Origin: Margaritispora aquatica
Lineage: Eukaryota > Ascomycota > Leotiomycetes > Helotiales > Discinellaceae
Assembly: GCA_007644065.1 (NCBI GenBank)
Contig: VJWN01000002.1
Location: 2,567,831 to 2,631,830 of the forward strand
Length of the DNA: 64,000 bases
Reading direction: 5' to 3'
A model generated the notes under the pieces. It was not told the origin of the DNA, searched no databases, and was given only the letters and a program-made list of their open reading frames with translations. The position numbers were made by a program, and so were the translations under genes. Each line of letters begins with the position of its first letter. Within the stretch, counting starts at the first letter, position 1. This document shows, one piece after another, positions 22,072 to 32,722 of this stretch.

Positions 22072-25065
22072 AGTAACCTTTGGGCAACTTTAATGCAGAT
22101 GAGAAAATTGGACTTCCATATATTTTTAAGTAGTTCGCTATTTGTTCAACGACTTGTATCTTAGATATGTGCATATTTCAATTGAGTATATCTTCCGCAT
22201 GATTAATCTATTGGACAGTATAGCAAAGCTATTCAAAGTAGAATCTTGTATTTATAGGAAGTCTGAGTAGTAAAAACTTGGAAGTGATAAGGTTTGAAAA
22301 CAAATATTGTTTAATCAGTGGGGTAAATGCGGGTGGTTTTGAAAGTCTTCGAATATCACGAAAGTTAAATGTGTAGATGTAGAAGATAAGAACGTTGCGT
22401 AACGATCGTTAAATGAGTCAGTGACAAGTATTGATCCTGCGTTTATATATTCAGAAATATTAGAAGTAGATTGACTCACTTACTTGAAAATGAATAACCA
22501 TCAAGTTCACAATACACTGCTGCCAAGTCCAATGTAGAAGATGTGTACAATGTTCCATTGAGTATGTTATATATCTTACTCGATCTGTTTCAAAGTCAAA
22601 ATGAATCAAGTTTGTCACAGAGTGTTTGTATTGTTGAATGTGGCTCCGAAAGCTGCTTGTAGACATGCAACTTTGGTTTTGTGATTGTTCTGCAAGAAGG
22701 CATCCTGCATCACCAATGAGTGTCGCAAACATAATAGCTGTGGTAATAATTGGAGGACATTTGGAAAGATCAATTTTTGGCAAAGCTCTAAATGGCATCA
22801 TTCCAATAACTGATTCTGATTCTGATTCTATTCTCTTGCCACATCTCGCCAGCGTTTGAGAACTGTGTTGTGAAATGATTGTTCATCAAGATTGGCATGG
22901 GTGATACACTTATTATACCGGAGTGATCAATTGCGTTAGACAATGATCAGAGTATCACTGGTTGTAGAAAGTTTCTAGGAGTCTATAAGAGCTTGTTGGA
23001 GAAATATCAAAGCACAAAGGTTCTGGTAGTGGCTCGCTAAGAAAAGCGGAGACGTTCAGGGGAAATCGACACTACCTAGGTACTGGAGCTTGGAGAGCGC
23101 AACAAAGTCAACTAAATCCCGAAGTATCAAAATGCCTTGATTGATTGAAAATATACACACAGCAAATGCAGATATAGAGAGATATTTTATGCTTATAGAC
23201 AAGCTTGTTTGTTGGGTTGTGAATATGGCCAGTGTTTGGACCGCAAGTGGTTACTTGTCTTGGTTTTGTTCTGCATGATGTAGATTTGACTAGCTCTTCG
23301 CCATGTTTTTATCGACGATTTTGTAAAGCCAATAAAACTTGCTGACCGAGGATCGAGCTAGTCTAGTATATTCACTACTTTGAACCTCCAGATTGTAAGT
23401 TTAACAACGATGTCCATACCCGGCTAATCTCAACAAAGATCCGGCAAAACAAGCGGCTGATCCGCATTGTGTATTTTATGATTCACTACACCGTCGATGT
23501 GAAGTCTCTACCTCTGTCCTCCTGTATTCGATACGGTCTCATGTTTCGTGTGAATCCGGATTTTGACCACCTGGCAACAGATTTATTCATGACATCCGGT
23601 GATACATTGTTCCGGTTCTACTATAAGAAAACGCTGCGCATCCTCGCGCGTTCATTACGTACCATCCAACTTACAAAACACCAGTGGAAGAATGCGTGAC
23701 TAGTAAAGAGCGAAGTCAAACTCTGGATCCAAGTACACTCTCGTGTGGTTCGACGACAACAATGAATACAACGACAACGGTTGCAACGATAACCATACCA
23801 ACGACGACGATGACCGCAGCCAAAGACCGGTAGATGTTGCACACAGCTTTCGACAGCACACTCTCTCCCTGATGTCGTTATTACTAGTGGTCATGGGTTG
23901 GCAATGAAAAGATACTTGCTTGGCTAGTTGAAAAGCGCGATACTGTATACAATGAGGACGAAACAGGAAGCGAAAGAGATTGATAGAGACCTGATATCAA
24001 GCCCCTATACTTAGCCGGGGTCACGGCTTCTTCTACAACACCAAAAACGACAACGATAACAACGATGACTTCGATAAAAAAGGCAGACACGAAGAGCATA
24101 GCGACGAAGATTATGCCTACTATTGCCTATTTATTTTCACCGTTTCTCAAGAATGAGAAAGCCAGCCGGGGGATAGACACACTAGCTAGTACGAATACTT
24201 CAATACATCCGGCTGATGGTACAAAAATACTGAGTATCGCACTCTCCGGAACAATGCCGCTCATTCTAGCTTAGTGACAGATGCTCTAACGCTCTTGCAA
24301 GCCCAGTCATCAAGTATCGGATCCTAGAGAATCATGGTCATTGTTTATGATTCAAGCGCAAAAAGAATGACACACTCACTGAATGTTTCGATTCATTGTG
24401 AATTTCACGATGTATAAAAGAGTAGACGTTGAGCCCCCAGCGCTCTTTTCCTCCATCATCAACAAACATTTTTCGAAGACGCAAACACTGAACAGAAACG
24501 AAAACAATAAACACAACAACTCAACACTAACTCAACGTGAAACGAACGAGCACTGAAAGATTGTCTGGAAAGGGATCAAATTTGAAGGTACGCTTGTACT
24601 TTCAAAGGCTAAGGACTCTGCGGTGTTGCTGCACTGTGAGCTGCCTTGATCTTGAATTCTGTGCCCCTTTATGTACGCACTTGAGCTTTAACATTTGCGC
24701 ACTACACCTTAACATAGCAATCGTTTATTTTTGAGAAACGGACGTCAAGTGGCATTTCATCCACGAGAATAGTAGCAGCAAGATGGTCTGAGGCCAACAC
24801 ACCTTCAAGACTTTGATACTGCCTTCTTCATAAAGACGTCATTAGCAATCCTCCATCACAGTAAGAGAAGGGTCATAGGTTACAAAGGCGTGGGATATTT
24901 TGAGTTTTGATATTGCTATACAAATTCCCAATGCTAACTTCATGCTAGCGAGCAGCAAAGGAAAGACACGACGAAACTCATTGCCCTCTACTCCATTGTG
25001 CCAACTAGGTTCACCAGAAGTCGAGCACGCGACTAAACGAAAATAAGGAGATACAGGCAGTTAGA
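22072..25065. other. 3-kb gene-free region
   Basis: No supported gene. A GATTCT tandem stretch lies at about 22813-22830. Around 23740-24080 are ACGACAACG-type low-complexity tracts that give hydrophobic minus-strand translations; I do not call these genes. The right part is the promoter and 5' leader of the next gene, with a possible leader intron between a GGTACGC donor near 24588 and a CTAG acceptor near 25008. Confidence 0.5.
24413..24419 (+). promoter_or_regulatory. TATA-like element of the Q/P-rich gene
   Basis: TATAAAA is followed by CT-rich DNA and then an A/C-rich leader (24470-24535), the usual order of a fungal promoter and transcription start. The ATG is 650 bp away, which would require a long or spliced leader. 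Confidence 0.4.
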
Positions 25066-27919
25066 ATGCCTGGAACTCAGAAGTGGAAAGATGAAGAGAT
25101 TTGGTTCATCCTTCGAAAGAAGAGACAAGGAGAATCGAATGCAACAGTCCTCAGTAGTTTTCGAGTAGCTTATCCAAAGCACATAATAACAACCACCAAC
25201 CCCATCAATTACGTATGGAGCCACTATAACTTTATCTCTAAGTCAGTTACTATTGATGAACAGGAAAGATTGAAGCTAACCCGAGTCCAGATATGACGAG
25301 GAGAAAGACTCGGAGTTCATAGCAAAACAACTGGCACAAGAGAACACCCGAAGAGCGGCTATAGAGCAAAATCAGCAGAATAATGGATACCAAGCGAATG
25401 CTGGAGACAATGTTGAGACAGGCTCTGGCCTTCCTGTCAATCATATTGAGGCTGCGAGTGCGACTAGCCTCGTCAATCACGCGTTAGCGCCAAATTTGCC
25501 AAATATATTTGGCATTCCTCTTCGAGCCACCCTCAACTCTACCCCACCCATGAATATATTGAATAGTACTTTTGTACCTTCGAATATTCAATCTGCAAAC
25601 AGCAGAGATCAGTCAACGACTCTCCAGAACTTCATTCCACAGCAACGTACTTCCCGTCCAAACCCGCAGCCCTCTTTCAACAACCATACCCCCAACACAT
25701 CCACCGCGTTGCCTCTACAGCAGTCGCAACTCTACCCACAGCAGGAATTCAGTCTCTACACAAACCCATCTTTCAATCATACCCATAGTCAATCCAACAG
25801 TGGCAATATCGCTAAGAAGCAGCCCAAGCGCCCACAGCCAACTTCGATTCATCGAAGCAACGCACATTTCACAGGCTTTCGACAACGTCGAGCCTCGCCT
25901 AGACCTGCGAGACCAGCTCCACCTCCACCGGCACGTAGAACTTTACCTGTCGAGCGACAGACACAGGTCAAGCGAGTCGCTTCGCCTCCAGTTCGAATCC
26001 CGCAGCCTCAACTTTCGAGAATGGCACCTGTCGAAGTTGCGCAGTACGAAGGGTATCAAATGACCTTCGATACTAACAATACCTCAGGCTTACCATACGC
26101 AATCTTCGATTCAAAAAACAAGCAGGTTCTCGACAGGGAGAAGATACCTTCCAACGTATTTCGAAACCTCAGCACATTGTGTGCCAGTCATCGTGCGACC
26201 CACAAACAATTCTCGCTTAGCAAGGAAGAGATAGACAATCAACAGCAGTCTTCTGGCAGCATTGGTGGAATGCCATACAGTCATCAAGCTGGTGATCCTG
26301 CCGTCATCAATGAAGGAGGCAACGTGCAGTTAGGGGTTTCGTCGGCTAATGCCAATGGTGGAGACGAGCAAGAGGGACATCAACAGCTACGACAACCACA
26401 GCCAGCCTCGCACAATACGCAACCCGATAAAGATTTGAATATCTCACAGATGCATTTCAATCCTCAAGCAAGTGGCATGGGTCAACCCGAGGGGAATGAA
26501 GGCCAGGGCGTAGGAAAATTTGGAGGCATGCAGAACTTCGGACTAGCAATGAACAACTTCGGACCTCAGCCAACCTTCGGCCAAGCTCCACACGCATTCC
26601 CATCAGGCCAAGGCTCATTCCTAGCACTAATGCCGATGATGCCGCCATACAATCGATACGCGTACCCAAACCTCCCTCGCTCCATGCCACCAGCTATTGT
26701 CGTCCCACACCCAGTGTCAACCACTCAGCTCCAAGATAACAGCACTTTGGGCATGCAAGTTCCCGACCAGGGATTTAGCGGAGGGAACATGGGAGGACCA
26801 ACACTCCATCAAGCTGTCCGGTCAACCATGCCATCATCCCACCACCAGCAAAGTGTTCAAGCGGCTCCAATGGGCCACAATCAAGTCGTCCAAACTGTAC
26901 CTCCTTCACTCCGACCAGCTATGCTCCCATTGATAGCCAAAGGAATAGCTCCCACTGAGAGTCAGTCCTCCAGCGCCTATCCCGACGGTTATGGCCCAAT
27001 AAACGCCAACACCCATCAATTTGAAGCAGTTACTGCAAACCAGCAACACTCAATCGTCAATATCGTCAACGCACGATTTGTTGGACCATTCACTATCCCA
27101 TCGCCAGGCAGAGGCTGGCTTTTGAGCAATATGTGCATTGTACCATCAGGTGCCGCACATGGACAAGTCATTAGAGGGTCGTTCTCTCTGACGAACGCCG
27201 GTGGTGATTCAACTGTGAATATCACCGGAGCGACATTTGAGCAGGGACTGGCGATGGAACAAGATGACCGACAGGTTGGCTCGGCATCTCTCCCAACTTT
27301 AAACTCTCCAAGACAGCCAGTGACCATCGGACCAGTCACGAACCCAGTCATCCTCGTTCATCCATCAGCATCAGGACAACTATCATACGTCAGACCAGTC
27401 TCTGCTCGTGGCACACCTTTGGCCCTTTCAAGTCCAACTCCGTCGATAAAAAGACAGTCGAAGCGTCTACCGACCGAGGGCACGCCAACCAAGAGACAGC
27501 GAGTCGAGACCCGCATAGCCGCCGAGAGTTCTCAGCCTGCTAGCTCTCCTCTTTTGCTTCCAACTCCAGCAGTTGAGTACGATGAGCCCAGTCGAGAACC
27601 GGCACCAAGGTCACCTGGCTTCTTCGTTCCTACACAGCAGCCAGAGGTAACAGCGTTGCAAGATATGCCTGTGGTTTCCAGAACAGAGGAGCGAGCTGAA
27701 CGCAATTCTCTTCCCTCCTCAGCCTCTGCTCCTGCTCCTATCACTGCTTCTAACCTAGTTCCCTACACGCCCACCAGAGAAGAGGTCGACTTCGATCAGT
27801 TGAGGGCAGAGATCGACGCACGCGAAAGAGCACAGGCTCAACGTGATGTGGATGAGGCGAAAGTGATGGCGGAGATGGATGAGTACTTGGAGCGGGAGGG
27901 TCGTGGAGGGGGTGATTGA
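25066..27919 (+). CDS. Q/P/S-rich protein with Myb/SANT-like N-terminus
   Basis: Two exons: 25066-25241 and 25291-27919; 934 aa. The 49-nt intron uses GTCAGT...CCAG with a GCTAAC branch site; the join reads NFISK-YDEEKD. I do not recognise a named protein. Residues 5-58 (WKDEEIWFILRKKRQGES..., ...NPINYVWSHY) have Trp and helix spacing like a Myb/SANT-type DNA-binding fold. The rest is disordered: Asn/Gln/Ser/Pro-rich, a basic Pro-rich patch (ASPRPARPAPPPPARR), Met/Gly/Pro stretches, KRQSKRLPTEGTPTKRQR as a likely nuclear signal, and a charged C-terminal coiled coil (REEVDFDQLRAEIDARERAQAQRDV). A nuclear regulator is a reasonable guess, not shown. The intron donor is unusual, so the join is only likely. 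Confidence 0.72.
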
Positions 27920-28799
27920 GGAAGTGTGAGGCTGTCGCAGTGGGCTAGATGGTGGGAGTGGAGGGGAATTTGGTTTGGTGGTATGGAGAGGCTGCCGACC
28001 TAAGCAGGACTTGCATTTCGCGAGGCCACATAGTGGCATTGTACCTGTAGTTTGAAAGCATACCCGATGTGGGACCGAGAAATACACTCTCAGAACATGA
28101 ACATACTTTCCCCAAGATGAGGCGACATTGGGAATTCTGATGCTCAGCAGATTCTCCATGATGCCTAACGCGTAAAACAGCACTCCCGATTTCAAAATGG
28201 AAATGAACATGAAGTTGACAAACTCGCAGGTTCTCCTTGTGCGTGCATAGGAGTGAAATATCTCGTGCTCGAGCAAGTATTGATAGCATGTGGACTCTTT
28301 CACACTTGCAATTAGATGGATGATAGTTAAAGGTGACTTTGTGATGGCCTATCCTAGCATGTTGAGACTTCTAATGTGAGTGTACCGTGCTTAAATATTA
28401 CAGCGAATACCTTACAGCGAATAGAAGAAATGCCGAGTAAGTCAGAGATAGGATCACAACTCCAAAGAAAACCATTAAGCATTCTTTGATAATGGAGGGT
28501 AATAGCAACGCACAATGCTAACAAATATAAAAACACATCAAACGAGCCACATTTTGTCACACTTTTGATTTCCCCCAACTCGAAGCTCCTCAAATCTACC
28601 AACAAGCCGTGGAAGAAGACCAACCTTGATTCAGAAGTTGGCGAGAAAATCAGATTTCAAGGGCCTCAAGCTCAACAGAGCTAGCTCGATATGCCATCGA
28701 TGAGGGTCTAGGAGTGCTCGGGGAGATATTTTCGAGTTTTGTAAGCAGCCAGCATGAGGCATACATGTTGACACTGCCATATTGTTAGCACGTTGAAGC
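27920..28799. other. Convergent intergenic region, 0.9 kb
   Basis: It lies between the ends of the plus-strand Q/P-rich gene and the minus-strand BTA1 gene. Several ORFs of 89-182 aa occur on the minus strand, without domains or plausible splice partners. I see no gene. Confidence 0.5.
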
Positions 28800-31398
28800 T
28801 CATCTATAACAAAGGAAGAAGGGAACTGACCGATCGATGCAAGCACCTCCAATTCTAGCGCCAACCCTCTTCGCCTGGAATCCAAGCGACTCGAAGGTAG
28901 TGATATACCATGGTGTAAGAGCAGCAGAGCGAAGCATGACACGACCACCAAGCTTGAGAGCACGGTTCAGCTTCTCAATTTGGCGACTTGCATCCTCAGC
29001 ACCAGGGTTAAACCAATCCATACTATCCATGACCACTGCGACGGTGAGAGTGCCCGGTGCTAAACGGGAGACAACTTCATTGATCTCATCGGTGTGAATG
29101 CGCAAGCCATCGAAAGCATTGCCACGCGACAGTTTTTGATGAGACTTGGGCTTGAGGTAATCTGGATGGCAGCGTTGCGAATAGGAGCCTTGAATACAAA
29201 CCAAGTAGTACGGGTTGTCTTCACCAATCAAGGAGGTCTCAATCACGGGATCGAGAGTTTGCACCATGTACTCCCAGACAGCAGAGTAGCGAGATTCCTT
29301 GAGCTCCTTGTCAGAATGTTCGAGTGGCGAGGCAGATGCGCTGGTTCCAGGAAGTGATTCAGAGGCAATGTGATCAGCTTCAAGCATTGCGAGTTGATTG
29401 TGTGGAACACCGAGCGCAGTCCAAAGGAACTTCTCCGATGAGACAACAAGGTATGAGAGCAGACGAGACATGATGTATGGTCGGATCTGCTTACGGTAGA
29501 GTTCACGCTGTTCGTTGAGAGTTCTGCATTCAAGCATTGCGACAAGCTGGGTGCGAAAGCCGAGAGTGGATGCTAACATGCGAACGACCTTTATGGCGTG
29601 GCGAGAGCCACCTGTCTCGTAAAGACCACGAGAATTCTTCTTCATGAAAACATGAGTGTGATTGAGCCAGTACTGGAAAGCCCGGGATGACATGTGAGGC
29701 GAGAGCCGGGAAAGAAGAAGCTGTCGAAAGTTGGGATGTTTGCCTTCACCGAATAGCTTCCAGAAATCAGAATAAGGCAATGCAGATAATGCAGCAACCT
29801 TGAGCTCAAGAAGATGGTTCTGATTTGGATTTAAGTCCACGGCATGAATGCGAGCTGGTGATGCGAGTGCATAAGACAGAATGTTGTCACCGGCAGAGGT
29901 GATAGCAAGAACAACATCCGAGGAGTTGAGCTTCAAGAGACGCTCATCGACACGAGTGTCTTCCCAAGTGAAAGCGTATATGTACTCATTCTTGAATTGC
30001 AAGTGCTTCTTAAGTTGATCATCGTAGTAAATTCTCCAGTGGTGGTTCTGGTAAAAGAATGACGGAAGTGGAAGATTGGCCGAAAGATTAACGATAGCAG
30101 CTTCGAATGCCTTAGACCTGAGTTCAGGCGGAGCAGATTTGGTAACAGCCTGAGAGAGCGTCTTGGTGTGGTTGATCGGGGACAGATATGGTGACTCGGT
30201 AGCTGCGGCATCCAAACGCTCTACGATTTCGTGTGGATAATTTGGGGTGCCGAGAGAGGATGATGGCTTTTTCTGGCAACCAATCCATATATAATAAGGA
30301 ATGGAGCCAAGGAGATAGTTCCGAGAATCGGCGCTGAGGACGCTTCCAAAACGGTACTCAAGATAGTCTCTACGACCAGCTTCGAGGCCAACACGATCAA
30401 CGTCGAACCAAGCACGCCAGAAAAGTCGACCAAACCAGTTCACGTGTCGGTTGATGACACCGCCAGTATAATTTCTGAAGCTCAGATCAACAATAGACTG
30501 AACATAAAAGTCAACAACACCAATGCACCCAGTTGGCGAAAGCAAGTTTGGCAAGGAATCAATGACAGAGTAAAAGTCAGGCTAAAAAGGTCAGTTAAGC
30601 TCAGCTGTTTCGGATAAATTGAGAGAAATACATACAATCATAGACAAGCTGTAAGAGAGTGTGATAAGATCCGCACCGCCTATAACGGATGAGCTGTCAT
30701 CGTAGTATGTTGCGCTTGGAGGCAAGGCAAATCCAAGATCCTTTGTAATGAGATCTTCCTCGTGGTCCTCAAGACGAAATTTTCTGGCATCTTGACAAAC
30801 AACCTTGACATTCTTCCAGCCCAGACGGGCGAATCTCTTCCGAGCTACTTCGCAAAGAGATGGAGAGAAATCGACTAAGTATACGCTCGAGAAGAATTCT
30901 TCGACATTAACGAACTCGGACATTGCTTCGATGTTCCAACCAGTACCACCTCCAATCTATACGGCAGACCTGTTAGCATGATATAAGATGGCAAGAAACA
31001 ACTGAGGAACTCACGTCCACCCAGATACGCTTGGTATCGTGGGTTCGCTCGCGGGCAGCCTTCTGTACTAGTTGAGCAGCCACCAAGCTCAACATATCCT
31101 CGCGTCCACGCAACAATGTCCTGCGAGTCGCATCGTAGACACCCGCCTGTGCCTTGTAGAAGCTCTCTAGAGCATCTTGCTGACCGTTTCTAGAATCTCC
31201 TGTATGAGGTTTGAGGAAAGATGCGTAGAAAAAGCGTAAGAATGAGGTGATGGCGCTGGGATTTTCGTCATCCTCTTTTTGGGAGGAACGCAATGTTATG
31301 GTGAAAACAACACCAATGAGGAGGACTAAAGTCGCTCCAACAATAATAATTTGGGAATAAGGATCCTTGAGAAGGATGCTAGGGGTAAGAGAAGCCAT
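28800..31398 (-). CDS. BTA1: Betaine lipid (DGTS) synthase
   Basis: Three exons: 31398-31015, 30956-30636 and 30581-28800; 828 aa. Joins are phase 0: IWVD-IGGGTGW and SLSMI-PDFYSV. A transmembrane helix lies at about residues 18-37 (IIIVGATLVLLIGVVFTITL). Next comes a BtaB-like methyltransferase with SAM motif IGGGTGW (129-135) and YLVDFSPSLCEVA. The C-terminal half is BtaA-like (DUF3419): YIYAFTWEDTRVDERLL, AITSAGDNILSYAL, HAVDLNPNQNHLLELK and a final block MDSMDWFNPG. The enzyme moves the aminocarboxypropyl group of SAM to diacylglycerol and methylates it three times, making DGTS, a phosphorus-free substitute for phosphatidylcholine, at the ER. The methyltransferase-first order is the arrangement seen here. 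In fungi BTA1 is induced by phosphate shortage; see the CACGTG site upstream. Confidence 0.95.
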
Positions 31399-32336
31399 GA
31401 TACTCTCTCATTGCTGGCCGTTGGGCTAAAGTAGTTGATACTCGAGTGCTTGCAAGAAAGATGATGGATAGGGAAGAAGAGAGCAAAAAAGGAAAAAGGG
31501 CAAAAGGCAAAGAATATAACATAGCTTGTCTTCCGCTGCATGAGCTCAGGTTCGACAGGTGTCGTTGCTTCGTGCAGCTGTGCATCCTCGTGGACTCGAC
31601 TTGCAACATGGCATTGCCCCTCCATGAACTAATGACCCCACAAATAAAGAGGTATGAACCCCTCCATCATCCGTCTTCCTCCCAAAAGAAGTCAACGTGT
31701 CTCACAATTATCGTATCTTCATTCTTCTGACCTATCATGATAGCACATGCATCCTATGTTGAAGAAGGGTCCTGCATGGAATTGCATTAGCTGAGCCCCA
31801 CTATCTATGCCTGGGTAGGGCGCTAGACGCATCTTTATTGAAGCTCTAGATCTTCAATTGTTTCCAAGGAGACAACCAATGATAGGTGTGGGTCCTTTGA
31901 AGGCATTGCTAATAGTTGTGTTTTTGCTGCTCACTAATTACAAAAGTTACTCGTCTTTCAAGATGTACAATTGAGCTTGTTCTGTCTGTCATCTCTGTAC
32001 TCCGTACTCGGCCGCGCCATGGCAAAGTTTCCTTTAGCCAGCAAACTCGAAACAATTGATCATCTGGGCCAATTCTTCAGGAGCAATACCACACAATTGG
32101 TCGAACACAGGGTAACTGTGTAGCATGTGGGTAGATGGACTGGTAAGTGGTGAGTGGTGAGTGAGGTGGGTGTTGTTGTGAAGATGGACTGCGTGGATCT
32201 TCATCAGTTTTAGATGCATGTCGTTCGGATGAGCGTCGCTTAGTTAAGCCGGCCAATCAGAGTGGATGACCTTTGCACGCTTAGGGCGATTGGATATGGA
32301 GAATGAGGGATGGAAATGGGGCATGAAAATGGGGTA

Positions 32337-32366
32337 CAATGGGTATGGGTATGGGTATGGGTATTA
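32337..32366. repeat. GGTATG hexanucleotide repeat
   Basis: About four copies of GGGTAT, followed by related degenerate units (TACGAGTATGGGCATGG). Confidence 0.8.
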
Positions 32367-32544
32367 GTACGAGTATGGGCATGGGGCAATTTCTCGGAGA
32401 AGATGGTTTCTTGCCGTCTCCCATGAAAGTTTGCAAATGGTGTAAATGGAACTGACTGGAAGTATCATATCCTAATTTTTAAGGGGTGAAATGAGAGAGA
32501 AGCGGTCTGGGTACATCACATCATATCACCTGCAATGGACTATG

Positions 32545-32550
32545 CACGTG
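32545..32550. promoter_or_regulatory. CACGTG palindrome upstream of BTA1
   Basis: CACGTG is the core site of bHLH regulators including Pho4/NUC-1, the phosphate-starvation activators. It lies 1.15 kb upstream of the BTA1 start and close to the 3' end of NOC2. A hexamer occurs often by chance, and others lie elsewhere in the window (for example near 37692), so this is only suggestive. Confidence 0.25.
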
Positions 32551-32722
32551 ACAATATTCACTGGACAAGGCATCACCACACCTATACGTAGGATATGGAC
32601 AGGAGAAGATAGTGCAAGTAAGGTGATATGTCGAGCTGAAGCATTCCTGGTACTTGATACAGATGCCCAACACGCGAGCTACAATTTGAGATGCCACACT
32701 CCAAGAGTAGTATACTGCCACT

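Larger units (their letters stand above)
31399..32722. other. Upstream region of BTA1 and 3' flank of NOC2
   Basis: No gene supported. It contains a GGTATG tandem stretch (about 32339-32366) and a CACGTG hexamer at 32545. ORFs at 31446-31730 and 32491-32871 show no domain; the second overlaps NOC2 on the opposite strand. Confidence 0.5.

Noticed and set aside
23621..24274. Small membrane protein genes on either strand
   Set aside because: The hydrophobic stretches come from ACGACAACG low-complexity DNA and there is no support for a start or splicing.
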